Below, one piece after another: positions 1 through 5,466 of a stretch of 5,466 nucleotides of DNA; position 1 is the stretch's first letter; the number at the start of each line of letters is the position of its first letter. This stretch comes from Bacteroidales bacterium UBA4621 (GTDB taxonomy: Bacteria; Bacteroidota; Bacteroidia; Bacteroidales; Paludibacteraceae). The notes beneath the pieces were generated by a model. It did not search any database and was not told the origin of the DNA. It saw only the letters and a program-made list of their open reading frames with translations. The stretch covers positions 1 through 5,466 of the forward strand of contig DGIN01000093.1 of NCBI GenBank assembly GCA_002387325.1, written 5' to 3'. The translations under genes and the position numbers were made by a program.

Positions 1-10
1 CAAGCCTTTT

Positions 11-54
11 CTTTCTACGTCCTTTCTCCGTCCTTTCTACGTCTTTTCTACGTA
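11..54. repeat. Four-copy 11-bp tandem repeat downstream of the kinase gene
   Basis: Four head-to-tail 11-bp units lie at 11-21, 22-32, 33-43 and 44-54. The consensus is CTTTCTACGTC. Copies 1 and 3 are identical, copy 2 has one change (A to C) and copy 4 has two. Seen on the - strand, the array lies about 65 bp past the stop codon of the histidine kinase gene. The remaining bases of 1-120 are A/T-rich, and I see no hairpin terminator, promoter or gene in them. The array probably arose by slippage. Its function is unknown. Confidence 0.85.
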
Positions 55-120
55 ATGGGTATATGTAGGTACGGAAAGTGCATAAACTGTATATTTTTTG
101 CATAAAGATATATGGTGTTT

Positions 121-921
121 TTACAATTTCTCACCCAAATGGCGTGCAAGTGAGAACTGGAACTCCAATCCTCCGCCTTCTCGGTTGAGAGCGGTGATGG
201 TGCCGCCGTGGAATTGTACGGCGTGTTTGACGATAGACAGCCCAAGCCCTGTGCCTCCGAGTTTGCGGCTGCGTCCTTTGTCCACGCGGTAGAAACGCTC
301 GAAGAGGTGCGGCAGACACTCGGGCGGAACGCCGGGACCGTTGTCATAGACCGAGAAATAGATATAACTCGGTGCCTGACCAGTGCAGTTGATGTGTATC
401 TGTACTCCCTTGCCCACGTGGCTGAGCGAGTTGTCAACAATGTTGCGGAATATGGAATAGAGCAGGGTATAGTTTCCTGAAATGATGATATGCTCCGGCA
501 CGGAATAGGTGATTTTCGCTCCCAGTTCCTCCGCCCTCGGTGTAACATCTTCCACCACGTTTTTGACCACCGAACTGAGTTCCAACTCCAAGCGGTCGTA
601 CAGTTGGGTGTTGAGGTCGAGTTTGTTGAGCATAGAGATGTCCTCCACCAAGTTACTGAGTCGTCCAGCCTGCTGGTAGGCACGTTCAAGGAACTCATGC
701 TGTTGTTTGACGTCCATATCGGGGTGCAGCAGAATGGTTTCCAATGCTCCGAGAATACTTGCCACCGGGGTTTTGAGTTCGTGCGAGATGTTCTGTGTCA
801 GTTCGAGGCGTTGCTGCTCGCGTGCTTTCATCACGCGGCGTTCGCTCCACTGGTGGTAGATGATAAAACTCAGTCCGCCCAACAGGACGAGGCAGACGAT
901 GATGGTGATGGTGGTGGTCAT
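121..921 (-). CDS. Sensor histidine kinase, short form with one membrane segment
   Basis: This is a membrane-anchored two-component histidine kinase that should autophosphorylate and pass the phosphate to the response regulator encoded just upstream. It has 266 residues. One hydrophobic segment (about residues 4-22) is followed by a short linker and the dimerisation/phosphoacceptor helix NISHELKTPVASI, with His47 as the predicted phosphorylation site. The HATPase domain is complete: N box around N160 and N164, G1 box DNGPG (193-197), F box FERF (207-210), and G2 box GGTGLGL (222-228). There is no periplasmic loop, second membrane helix, HAMP or PAS domain, whereas PhoR-type kinases are usually longer. 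The ATG at 919-921 is the best start. The frame stays open back to about 985 but has no other ATG, and it runs through a tandem repeat. The gene follows the regulator by 97 bp without a visible promoter of its own, so co-transcription is likely. The PhoR role is inferred from the neighbouring phosphate transporter. Confidence 0.93.
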   Translation of the reverse strand: MTTTITIIVCLVLLGGLSFIIYHQWSERRVMKAREQQRLELTQNISHELKTPVASILGALETILLHPDMDVKQQHEFLERAYQQAGRLSNLVEDISMLNKLDLNTQLYDRLELELSSVVKNVVEDVTPRAEELGAKITYSVPEHIIISGNYTLLYSIFRNIVDNSLSHVGKGVQIHINCTGQAPSYIYFSVYDNGPGVPPECLPHLFERFYRVDKGRSRKLGGTGLGLSIVKHAVQFHGGTITALNREGGGLEFQFSLARHLGEKL

Positions 922-924
922 ATG

Positions 925-940
925 TGAGAGTTTGAGAGTT
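925..940. repeat. Exact 8-bp tandem duplication before the kinase start
   Basis: TGAGAGTT occurs twice without a gap (925-932 and 933-940, + strand), ending 3 bp upstream of the kinase ATG. On the mRNA it reads AACUCUCA twice and occupies the ribosome-binding region. No Shine-Dalgarno sequence is present. Confidence 0.7.
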
Positions 941-950
941 TTTTTATAAT

Positions 951-1014
951 CTAATTGGTCTAATTGGACTAATAAGTCTAATTAGGTCTAATAAGTCTAA
1001 TTGGACTGATGGGT
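951..1014. repeat. Seven-copy 9-bp tandem repeat between regulator and kinase
   Basis: Seven head-to-tail units fill most of the gap between the two genes: 951-959, 960-968, 969-977, 978-987 (10 bp, one extra base), 988-996, 997-1005 and 1006-1014. The consensus is CTAATTGGT, with CTAATAAGT and CTAATTGGA variants. The array starts 4 bp after the regulator stop codon and ends 29 bp before the kinase ATG. It has no strong hairpin and no promoter match, so it separates two genes that are probably on one transcript. Copy number in such arrays can vary between strains. Confidence 0.85.
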
Positions 1015-1018
1015 ATTT

Positions 1019-1699
1019 TTATGGTCGCCAGATGTAGCCGAAGCCTGATTTGGTTTGGAGGTGTTCGGCGTACTTGCCCACTTTGCGCCGAAGATGGGTG
1101 ATATGCACGTCCACGGTACGTTCGAGTACATACGAGTCGTCGTGCCATACGGCGTTGAGCAGTTGGCTGCGCGAGAGCATCTGCCCTTGGTGCGTGAGCA
1201 GATACGAGAGCAGTTCGAGTTCTTTGCGGGTGATACTGACGGGGGTGCCGTCCACGGTGAGCGACTTGTCTTGGTCGTTGATGACTATGCCCTGAAAGGT
1301 CAGCGTGCCGGCTGTCGGCGCAGGTGTACGCCCGCCTGTGCGTTTCAGAACGGCTGCTACACGCGCCAGCACTTCAGTGACACGAAAGGGCTTGGTGATA
1401 TAGTCGTCCGCTCCGAGTTGGAACCCTTTCAGGACATCGTTCTCGTTGCCCAAAGCGGTCAGGAAGATGACCGGCATAGTCATCAGCCCCTCGTTGCGCA
1501 GATAAGCCGCCATCTGTGTCCCCGACATACCGTCAAGCATAATGTCTAACAGAATAAGATCGGGCGGAGTGGTACGAACAATAGGTATAGCCTCTTCGGC
1601 GGAATGGGCGATAACCGTCTCATATCCTGCTGTTTGCAGGCTGTAAGACAATATCTGGCAAATATCGTCCTCGTCATCAACTATCAGTATCCGTGCCAT
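1019..1699 (-). CDS. OmpR/PhoB-family response regulator
   Basis: This is a DNA-binding response regulator, the partner of the kinase encoded downstream, and acts in the cytoplasm as a phosphorylation-controlled transcription factor. It has 226 residues, the usual length for the family. The receiver domain (about 1-120) has the acidic pair D8/D9, the phosphoacceptor D52 in LILLDIM, T81 and K103 in KPF. All key residues are intact. The C-terminal winged helix (about 130-226) shows the OmpR-type signature: RKELELLSYLL, the recognition region around ERTVDVHITHLRRKVG, and a final GFGYIW wing. The ATG at 1697-1699 starts the typical N-terminus MARILIVDDE. A good promoter lies upstream in the region shared with the divergent phosphate transporter. 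That context makes a PhoB-like role likely, but the sequence alone does not prove the regulon, and other OmpR-family roles remain possible. Confidence 0.95.
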   Translation of the reverse strand: MARILIVDDEDDICQILSYSLQTAGYETVIAHSAEEAIPIVRTTPPDLILLDIMLDGMSGTQMAAYLRNEGLMTMPVIFLTALGNENDVLKGFQLGADDYITKPFRVTEVLARVAAVLKRTGGRTPAPTAGTLTFQGIVINDQDKSLTVDGTPVSITRKELELLSYLLTHQGQMLSRSQLLNAVWHDDSYVLERTVDVHITHLRRKVGKYAEHLQTKSGFGYIWRP

Positions 1700-1736
1700 A
1701 GATTCTGTATTTGTTGTTTTTCCTAAAAATCCGTTG

Positions 1737-1768
1737 CAAAATTACATCTTTTTTGTGAAATGCGCAAA
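1737..1768 (-). promoter_or_regulatory. Bacteroidetes-type promoter for the regulator-kinase operon
   Basis: On the - strand the -33 element TTTG (1768-1765) and the -7 element TAATTTTG (1744-1737) are exactly 20 bp apart, a full match to the Bacteroidetes pattern TTTG-N20-TAnnTTTG. The predicted transcription start is near 1733, giving a leader of about 33 nt that is A-rich and has no Shine-Dalgarno site. Confidence 0.75.
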
Positions 1769-1781
1769 CCCAGCCGTTTCT

Positions 1782-1803
1782 CTTCATAATTTCTTCACAA
1801 TTT
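1782..1803 (+). promoter_or_regulatory. Pho-box-like 11-bp direct repeat, possible regulator binding site
   Basis: Two adjacent 11-bp units, CTTCATAATTT (1782-1792) and CTTCACAATTT (1793-1803), differ at one base. PhoB and many OmpR-family regulators bind two half-sites in direct repeat with an 11-bp period, and the shared core TCA(T/C)AA resembles the E. coli Pho half-site CTGTCAT. The repeat ends 3 bp before the -33 element of the transporter promoter (about -60 to -39 from its predicted start), a standard activator position. It also lies at about -49 to -70 of the regulator promoter. Binding by the adjacent regulator is inferred. Confidence 0.55.
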
Positions 1804-1806
1804 ATT

Positions 1807-1838
1807 CTTGTTTTTTTCATAAAATCGCTGTACTTTTG
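1807..1838 (+). promoter_or_regulatory. Bacteroidetes-type promoter for the phosphate transporter
   Basis: The -7 element TACTTTTG (1831-1838) matches TAnnTTTG fully. CTTG at 1807-1810 is a one-mismatch -33 element at the ideal 20-bp spacing. The predicted transcription start is near 1842, so the leader is only about 20 nt. It is A-rich (AATAATAAAAAG before the ATG), as is usual in this phylum. The imperfect -33 element fits a promoter that relies on an activator bound at the adjacent direct repeat. Confidence 0.7.
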
Positions 1839-1861
1839 TGCCGAAATAGAATAATAAAAAG

Positions 1862-4120
1862 ATGAGTACTATTTATTTGGTGATGATTGTGTTCTTGTTT
1901 GCGCTGGCAATCATCGACTTATGGGTGGGAGTGAGCAATGATGCCGTCAATTTTCTCAATTCGGCGGTAGGCAGCAAGGTTACTTCGCTCAAGAAAATTA
2001 TTTTCATTGCTGCCATTGGTGTGTTTGTGGGCGCAGCGGCAAGCAACGGTATGATGGACATTGCCCGCCATGGTATCTTCCGCCCCGAGCAGTTCTCTTT
2101 CGAGGAGATTATGTGCATTTTTATGGCGGTGATGCTGACCGATGTCATCCTTCTGGATGTGTTCAACTCGCTCGGAATGCCCACCAGTACTACGGTCTCG
2201 TTAGTGTTCGAACTTCTCGGCGGCACATTCTGTCTGGCGTGTATCAAGATAGCGGGCGATACTACAGGGGCACTTAATTTCTACTCCCTGCTCAATACGG
2301 GCAAGGCGTTGGAGGTGATACTCGGTATATTCCTTTCGGTGGGTATCGCTTTTGTGGTGGGTACGCTTGTCCAGTGGCTCGCACGTCTGATTTTTACGTT
2401 CAACTATACGCCGCGGCTCAAGTATTTTATCGGTATCTTCGGCGGCTTGAGTATCACGGCTATTTTGTATTTTGTGTTGGTCAAGGTGCTGGCAAAAAGT
2501 CCGCTTATGCCTGGGGGGGTAAACGAGTGGATTAGTGCGAATACAGGGGCTTTGATGGGTATCATCTTCGTAGGCAGTACGCTGCTGATGGAGTTGCTCT
2601 ACTTGCTAAAAGTGAATGTGTTCCGCATTATTATCCTCTTTGGTACATTCGCACTGGCAATGGCTTTTGCGAGCAACGACCTTGTCAATTTCGTGGGTGT
2701 GCCGCTGGCTGCCTTGTCCGCTTATCAGGACTATGCCGCAAGCGGTGCGGATGCCTCTACCTATATGATGTCTGCGTTAAACGCCCCTGCCCATACTTCG
2801 GCGTTTTTCCTGCTCGGAGCGGGTGCGATTATGGTGATCGCCCTGACGATGTCCAAAAAAGCGCAGAATGTGGTGCAGACCTCAGTCAACCTGTCGCGTC
2901 AGGCGGAGGGCGACGAGATGTTCGGCGGCAGCCGTGTTGCCAAAAGTATCGTCCGCGGAGCCAATCATCTGGCGGCAGGTTTGGAAAATATCACGCCGCA
3001 ACCCGTGCGCCGGTGGATTGATTCGCGTTTCAACAAAGATGAGGCTATCCTTGCCGACGGTGCGGCATTCGACCTCATTCGCGCTTCGGTCAATCTGGTT
3101 ATTGCGGGGCTGCTGATTATTATGGGTACATCGCTCAAACTGCCGCTTTCCACCACGTATGTAACCTTTATCGTGGCAATGGGGACCTCGTTGGCGGATA
3201 GGGCGTGGACACGCGAGTCGGCGGTCTATCGTATCACGGGTGTGCTGTCGGTTATCGGTGGCTGGTTCCTGACGGCGGCAGTGGCTTTCCTTACGGCAGG
3301 GTTGGTCTGCCTGTTCTGCCATTGGGGTGGTATCGCAGCGATGATCGTGCTGATTGTAGCAGTAGTGATTATCCTGGTTGTTAGCAATCTGCGCTCTTCC
3401 AAGCGGAAAGACGAACAGAATACGCCTTTGGAGCAGTGCTATCAGAAAATGCTCTCTACACAGAGTAGCGAGGAGATGTGGCAACTCCTGCGGCAGCACC
3501 ACCAAATCGCTTCAGGGCGTATGCTGGAGCAGACGCGCGACCTGTACAGCGAAACCTGTACCTCTTTTGAGCAAGCCGACCTGAAAGGGCTCCGCACTGC
3601 CTGCAAGCAATTGGAGGACTTGCAGCAATGGAAACGCAAGAACCGTTCCCGCGAACTGATGGCACTTCGCCGCATTACACCTGCTTTTGTCTTGGAAAAG
3701 AACACATGGTTCCACCTCGGTTCCAATGCCGGCGAACAGATGCTCTACGGCTTGAAGCGTATCGCCGTGCCGTGCCGAGACCATATCGACAGCGGTTTTC
3801 GTCCGCTCCCGGAGGACCTATGCCAAGAGTTGCACCTCATTGCGCAGGAGACGGCGGGTTACTATGATAAAGCCATTCTGACCTATACTCGCCCAGAACA
3901 GGAGATCCGTGCTTTGCTGGCGGAGATCGAGGAGGCAAAACAGCACTTGTCCGCTTTGCGTAAGAAACACCTCGACCGCCTGACCACCGCCTCGACGGAA
4001 GACCAAGACATTCTTCCGCAGCAAACGGCATTGCTCTATCTGAACATCATCCAGGAGAGCCAGCAACTCCTCTCCGAACTCCGCCATTTCCTCCGTGCGT
4101 ATATGCACTTTATGGAATAA
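1862..4120 (+). CDS. pit: Pit-family inorganic phosphate transporter with cytosolic C-terminal domain
   Basis: This inner-membrane permease of the PiT family (PF01384 type) probably imports inorganic phosphate, possibly as a metal-phosphate complex, using an ion gradient. It has 752 residues. Both halves of the family's inverted duplication are visible. The first has GVSNDAVNFLNSAVGSK (23-39) followed by PTSTTVSLVFELLGG (107-121). The second has ASNDLVNFVGVPLAAL (from 270) followed by LPLSTTYVTF (from 427). A hydrophilic segment of about 330-403 separates membrane blocks. The last membrane helix ends near residue 507, leaving a charged, helical cytosolic tail of about 245 residues. The tail has heptad-like stretches near its end (AEIEEAKQHLSALRKKHLDR, then a final amphipathic helix) and may be PhoU/DUF47-like. 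Classical Pit proteins of about 500 aa lack such a tail; long Pit proteins are common in Bacteroidales. The gene is divergent from the regulator operon and ends just before a strong terminator. Confidence 0.93.
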   Translation: MSTIYLVMIVFLFALAIIDLWVGVSNDAVNFLNSAVGSKVTSLKKIIFIAAIGVFVGAAASNGMMDIARHGIFRPEQFSFEEIMCIFMAVMLTDVILLDVFNSLGMPTSTTVSLVFELLGGTFCLACIKIAGDTTGALNFYSLLNTGKALEVILGIFLSVGIAFVVGTLVQWLARLIFTFNYTPRLKYFIGIFGGLSITAILYFVLVKVLAKSPLMPGGVNEWISANTGALMGIIFVGSTLLMELLYLLKVNVFRIIILFGTFALAMAFASNDLVNFVGVPLAALSAYQDYAASGADASTYMMSALNAPAHTSAFFLLGAGAIMVIALTMSKKAQNVVQTSVNLSRQAEGDEMFGGSRVAKSIVRGANHLAAGLENITPQPVRRWIDSRFNKDEAILADGAAFDLIRASVNLVIAGLLIIMGTSLKLPLSTTYVTFIVAMGTSLADRAWTRESAVYRITGVLSVIGGWFLTAAVAFLTAGLVCLFCHWGGIAAMIVLIVAVVIILVVSNLRSSKRKDEQNTPLEQCYQKMLSTQSSEEMWQLLRQHHQIASGRMLEQTRDLYSETCTSFEQADLKGLRTACKQLEDLQQWKRKNRSRELMALRRITPAFVLEKNTWFHLGSNAGEQMLYGLKRIAVPCRDHIDSGFRPLPEDLCQELHLIAQETAGYYDKAILTYTRPEQEIRALLAEIEEAKQHLSALRKKHLDRLTTASTEDQDILPQQTALLYLNIIQESQQLLSELRHFLRAYMHFME

Positions 4121-4135
4121 AATGTTTATCTATGA

Positions 4136-4182
4136 ATACAAAAAAGACTGCCTAACATTGCGTTAAGCAGTCTTTTTTGTAT
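4136..4182. terminator. Bidirectional intrinsic terminator between convergent genes
   Basis: A hairpin pairs 4136-4156 with 4162-4182: 21 pairs with a single C-A mismatch, around a 5-nt loop (ATTGC). The lower stem is an A tract on one side and a T tract on the other, so either strand gives a G/C-containing hairpin followed by a U run. It lies 15 bp after the transporter stop codon and 11 bp from the stop codon of the convergent lipoprotein gene, so it can end both transcripts. Confidence 0.9.
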
Positions 4183-4193
4183 GTCTTAAATGA

Positions 4194-4514
4194 TTAGTTC
4201 AGTGCGTTGTTGGCAGCAGCCTCTGTGCATTTGTCAGCGGTATCATATTTCGATGCGGCTTTATAAGTAACTTTTGCTTTGTAACCGGCAACACTGGCAG
4301 TTTTCTTTGCAGTCTTCAACATAAGAACAACATCATACTCTGTACCCCACATATACGAATCCTCGGATTCCCCCTCGTACTTAACGGTGTAGTTCCAGCA
4401 TTTGTAAGTTTCTTTGTCGCATTTGTTGAGATCCATGTCATCAACATCTTTCTGACAACTTGTAAAAGCAACTGCGCTCAATACGCACATCATTGCAATA
4501 GCAAATTTTTTCAT
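4194..4514 (-). CDS. Small predicted lipoprotein of unknown function
   Basis: I do not recognise this 106-aa protein. Residues 1-19 form a lipoprotein signal peptide (MKK, hydrophobic core, then AFTSC), with Cys20 as the predicted lipidated residue. The lipobox is relaxed, with Phe at -3, which occurs in Bacteroidota. The mature start CQKDVDDMD is acid-rich and resembles the lipoprotein export signals that send Bacteroidetes lipoproteins to the cell surface, so surface exposure is plausible but inferred. The mature chain of about 87 residues is polar and rich in Lys, Asp and aromatic residues. It has Cys32, Cys39 and Cys96 besides Cys20, which could allow one disulfide. A middle segment with alternating polar and apolar residues (YDVVLMLKTAKK, YKAKVTYKAA) suggests beta strands. 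The ATG at 4512-4514 is fixed by the signal peptide. The gene is a single unit with its own promoter and a shared terminator. Confidence 0.8.
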   Translation of the reverse strand: MKKFAIAMMCVLSAVAFTSCQKDVDDMDLNKCDKETYKCWNYTVKYEGESEDSYMWGTEYDVVLMLKTAKKTASVAGYKAKVTYKAASKYDTADKCTEAAANNALN

Positions 4515-4605
4515 AATAATAATTAGTAATTGTATTTTAAGAGTAAATAGATAATCTCAATTTTAGCGGAAACATCTCCTTACAAATGTTCCCAAAAAGC
4601 GACTG

Positions 4606-4637
4606 CAAAATTACGATAAACCGCACAATTATACAAA
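4606..4637 (-). promoter_or_regulatory. Bacteroidetes-type promoter for the small lipoprotein gene
   Basis: On the - strand TTTG (4637-4634), a 20-bp spacer and TAATTTTG (4613-4606) match the Bacteroidetes consensus fully. The predicted start near 4602 gives an 88-nt leader, longer than those of the other genes here. The -7 region GTAATTTTGCA is identical to that of the regulator promoter. The rest of 4515-4686 is A/T-rich and holds no gene that I can support. Confidence 0.75.
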
Positions 4638-4686
4638 TATATTCCTATTTTTACTGCTATTCCGACAATTCTTTGCGTCTTTTGTG

Positions 4687-5466
4687 CTATTTCTGTTCCT
4701 CGCAACCGCAATCGGGAATATCATTCAGTGCCGAGGTAAATACCTCCAATGCGTCTTCGGTCGTCTCTGTAGCGGGAGTTGTTGCGGACTCCGGTGGGGT
4801 AGGCGGGGTACTGCTATCCGCCTGTGTATCATCTATATGCAGTACAAAACGTTTGTAGTAGGAGATAAGCAGCGTGGTTATCGGCAGGGCGATAATCATA
4901 CCCACTACACCGAGCAGCGAACCCCATATTGAGAGACAAAGCAATATCATTGCCGGTCCCATACCCGTTACGTTGCCCATAATCTTCGGCGTAAGCACCA
5001 GATCCTGAATACTTTGTACAATACAAAATACCGCCGTGATACACAGCGCAATCACCCACACGGGTCTGCCGGTTTCTGCCGACTGTATCAATCCGAGCAA
5101 AATACACGGAGGGATACCCAACGCCTGCATATACGGCACAAGGTTGAAAACGCCGATAATCAACCCCATGGCGATACCCATCGGCAGACCTATAATCTGG
5201 AAACCGATGGCAAACAATATCCCCACAATCGACGCAATCAACGCCTGTCCGCGGAAATAGCCGTTCATGTGTTTGTCGAGGTCGCCCATTAGCATTTGCA
5301 CGTTCTTGCGATAGTGCGCCGGTACATAGTTCGCCCAATTCTTGCTGATTTTCTCATAATCAATCAGCAGAAAAATAATATACAGCAGACACACGAACAC
5401 CACAGCCAGTCCAGCCAGTGTACTCAGTCCGCTGCTGATCCAGCCGCCCACTTTCGGCAGCAGGTT
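4687..5466 (-). CDS. AI-2E family transporter, 5' end outside the window
   Basis: This multi-pass inner-membrane protein belongs to the AI-2E family (PF01594 type). Members have been linked to export of small molecules or to ion/proton antiport, and the substrate here cannot be told. The visible part is 259 residues plus the TAG stop. The frame stays open to the window edge, so the N-terminus (roughly 90-110 residues by family length) is missing. Numbered from the first visible codon, there is a membrane segment at about 13-35, the family segment YFRGQ (70-74), GLP (93-95), FNLVPY (107-112), and the conserved late region LTPKIMGNVTGMGP (158-171) followed by two membrane helices up to YYKRF. 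A polar tail of about 50 residues, rich in Thr, Pro and Glu and ending near DCGCEEQK, follows. A GTG at 5449-5451 is only an internal Val codon. No terminator is visible between this gene and the downstream lipoprotein promoter. Confidence 0.9.
   Translation of the reverse strand, partial: NLLPKVGGWISSGLSTLAGLAVVFVCLLYIIFLLIDYEKISKNWANYVPAHYRKNVQMLMGDLDKHMNGYFRGQALIASIVGILFAIGFQIIGLPMGIAMGLIIGVFNLVPYMQALGIPPCILLGLIQSAETGRPVWVIALCITAVFCIVQSIQDLVLTPKIMGNVTGMGPAMILLCLSIWGSLLGVVGMIIALPITTLLISYYKRFVLHIDDTQADSSTPPTPPESATTPATETTEDALEVFTSALNDIPDCGCEEQK

Noticed and set aside
490..927. A 145-codon open frame on the + strand opposite the kinase gene
   Set aside because: It is antisense to a fully supported histidine kinase with all catalytic motifs. 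Its translation has no recognisable domain and no promoter precedes it.
951..1014. Possible CRISPR array
   Set aside because: Units of 9 bp are directly adjacent without spacers, so this is a simple tandem repeat. The same reasoning applies to 11-54.
2882..3505. A 207-codon open frame on the - strand inside the transporter gene
   Set aside because: The overlapping + strand frame encodes the conserved Pit protein. The antisense product is low-complexity and rich in Arg, Gln and His, typical of a shadow frame.
4539..4577. Possible 12-codon leader peptide ahead of the lipoprotein gene (ATG at 4577-4575, - strand)
   Set aside because: AAGGAG abuts the ATG with no spacing, the peptide is not rich in one amino acid, and no attenuator hairpin follows.
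4586..4858. A 90-codon open frame on the + strand over the 3' end of the AI-2E gene
   Set aside because: It overlaps a supported gene and a predicted promoter, and its translation shows no recognisable domain.
5449..5451. GTG as the start codon of the AI-2E family gene
   Set aside because: The frame remains open to the window edge and the protein begins inside the expected membrane domain, so the true start lies outside the window.
4687..5466. Reading the AI-2E family gene as evidence of autoinducer-2 quorum sensing
   Set aside because: The family name is historical. Members have varied roles, and no luxS or AI-2 receptor gene is in the window.

Overview
The window looks like chromosomal DNA from a member of the Bacteroidales (phylum Bacteroidota). 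Three promoters fit the Bacteroidetes pattern TTTG-N20-TAnnTTTG, leaders before start codons are A-rich without Shine-Dalgarno sites, the small lipoprotein has an acidic stretch after its lipid-anchored cysteine, and the phosphate transporter is the long (about 750 aa) Pit type with a cytosolic tail. The genus cannot be named from sequence alone.

Layout. Positions 1-120 are noncoding and hold a four-copy 11-bp tandem repeat. A leftward (- strand) two-component operon follows. The OmpR/PhoB-type response regulator (1019-1699) is upstream, and a short histidine kinase with one membrane segment and no sensor domain (121-921) is downstream. They are separated by 97 bp made mostly of a seven-copy 9-bp tandem repeat. 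A 162-bp divergent intergenic region (1700-1861) has one promoter firing left into the regulator and one firing right into a Pit-family phosphate transporter (1862-4120). Between them lies an 11-bp-period direct repeat that resembles a Pho box. The transporter gene ends at a long, nearly perfect hairpin with A/T tracts on both sides (4136-4182), a bidirectional terminator. It is shared with a convergent leftward gene for a 106-aa predicted lipoprotein of unknown function (4194-4514), which has its own promoter about 90 bp upstream. The right end holds the 3' part of a leftward AI-2E-family membrane protein (4687 to beyond 5466).

How the genes may work together. The divergent layout and the Pho-box-like repeat suggest a compact phosphate-response unit: a PhoB-like regulator controlling a low-affinity phosphate permease and perhaps its own operon. 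The kinase has almost no sensory region, and the transporter carries a roughly 245-residue helical cytosolic tail that may be PhoU-like. Inference: the transporter itself may report phosphate status to the kinase. The lipoprotein and AI-2E genes look like independent neighbours. Apart from this possibility I see ordinary, well-known gene families and no clearly new system.
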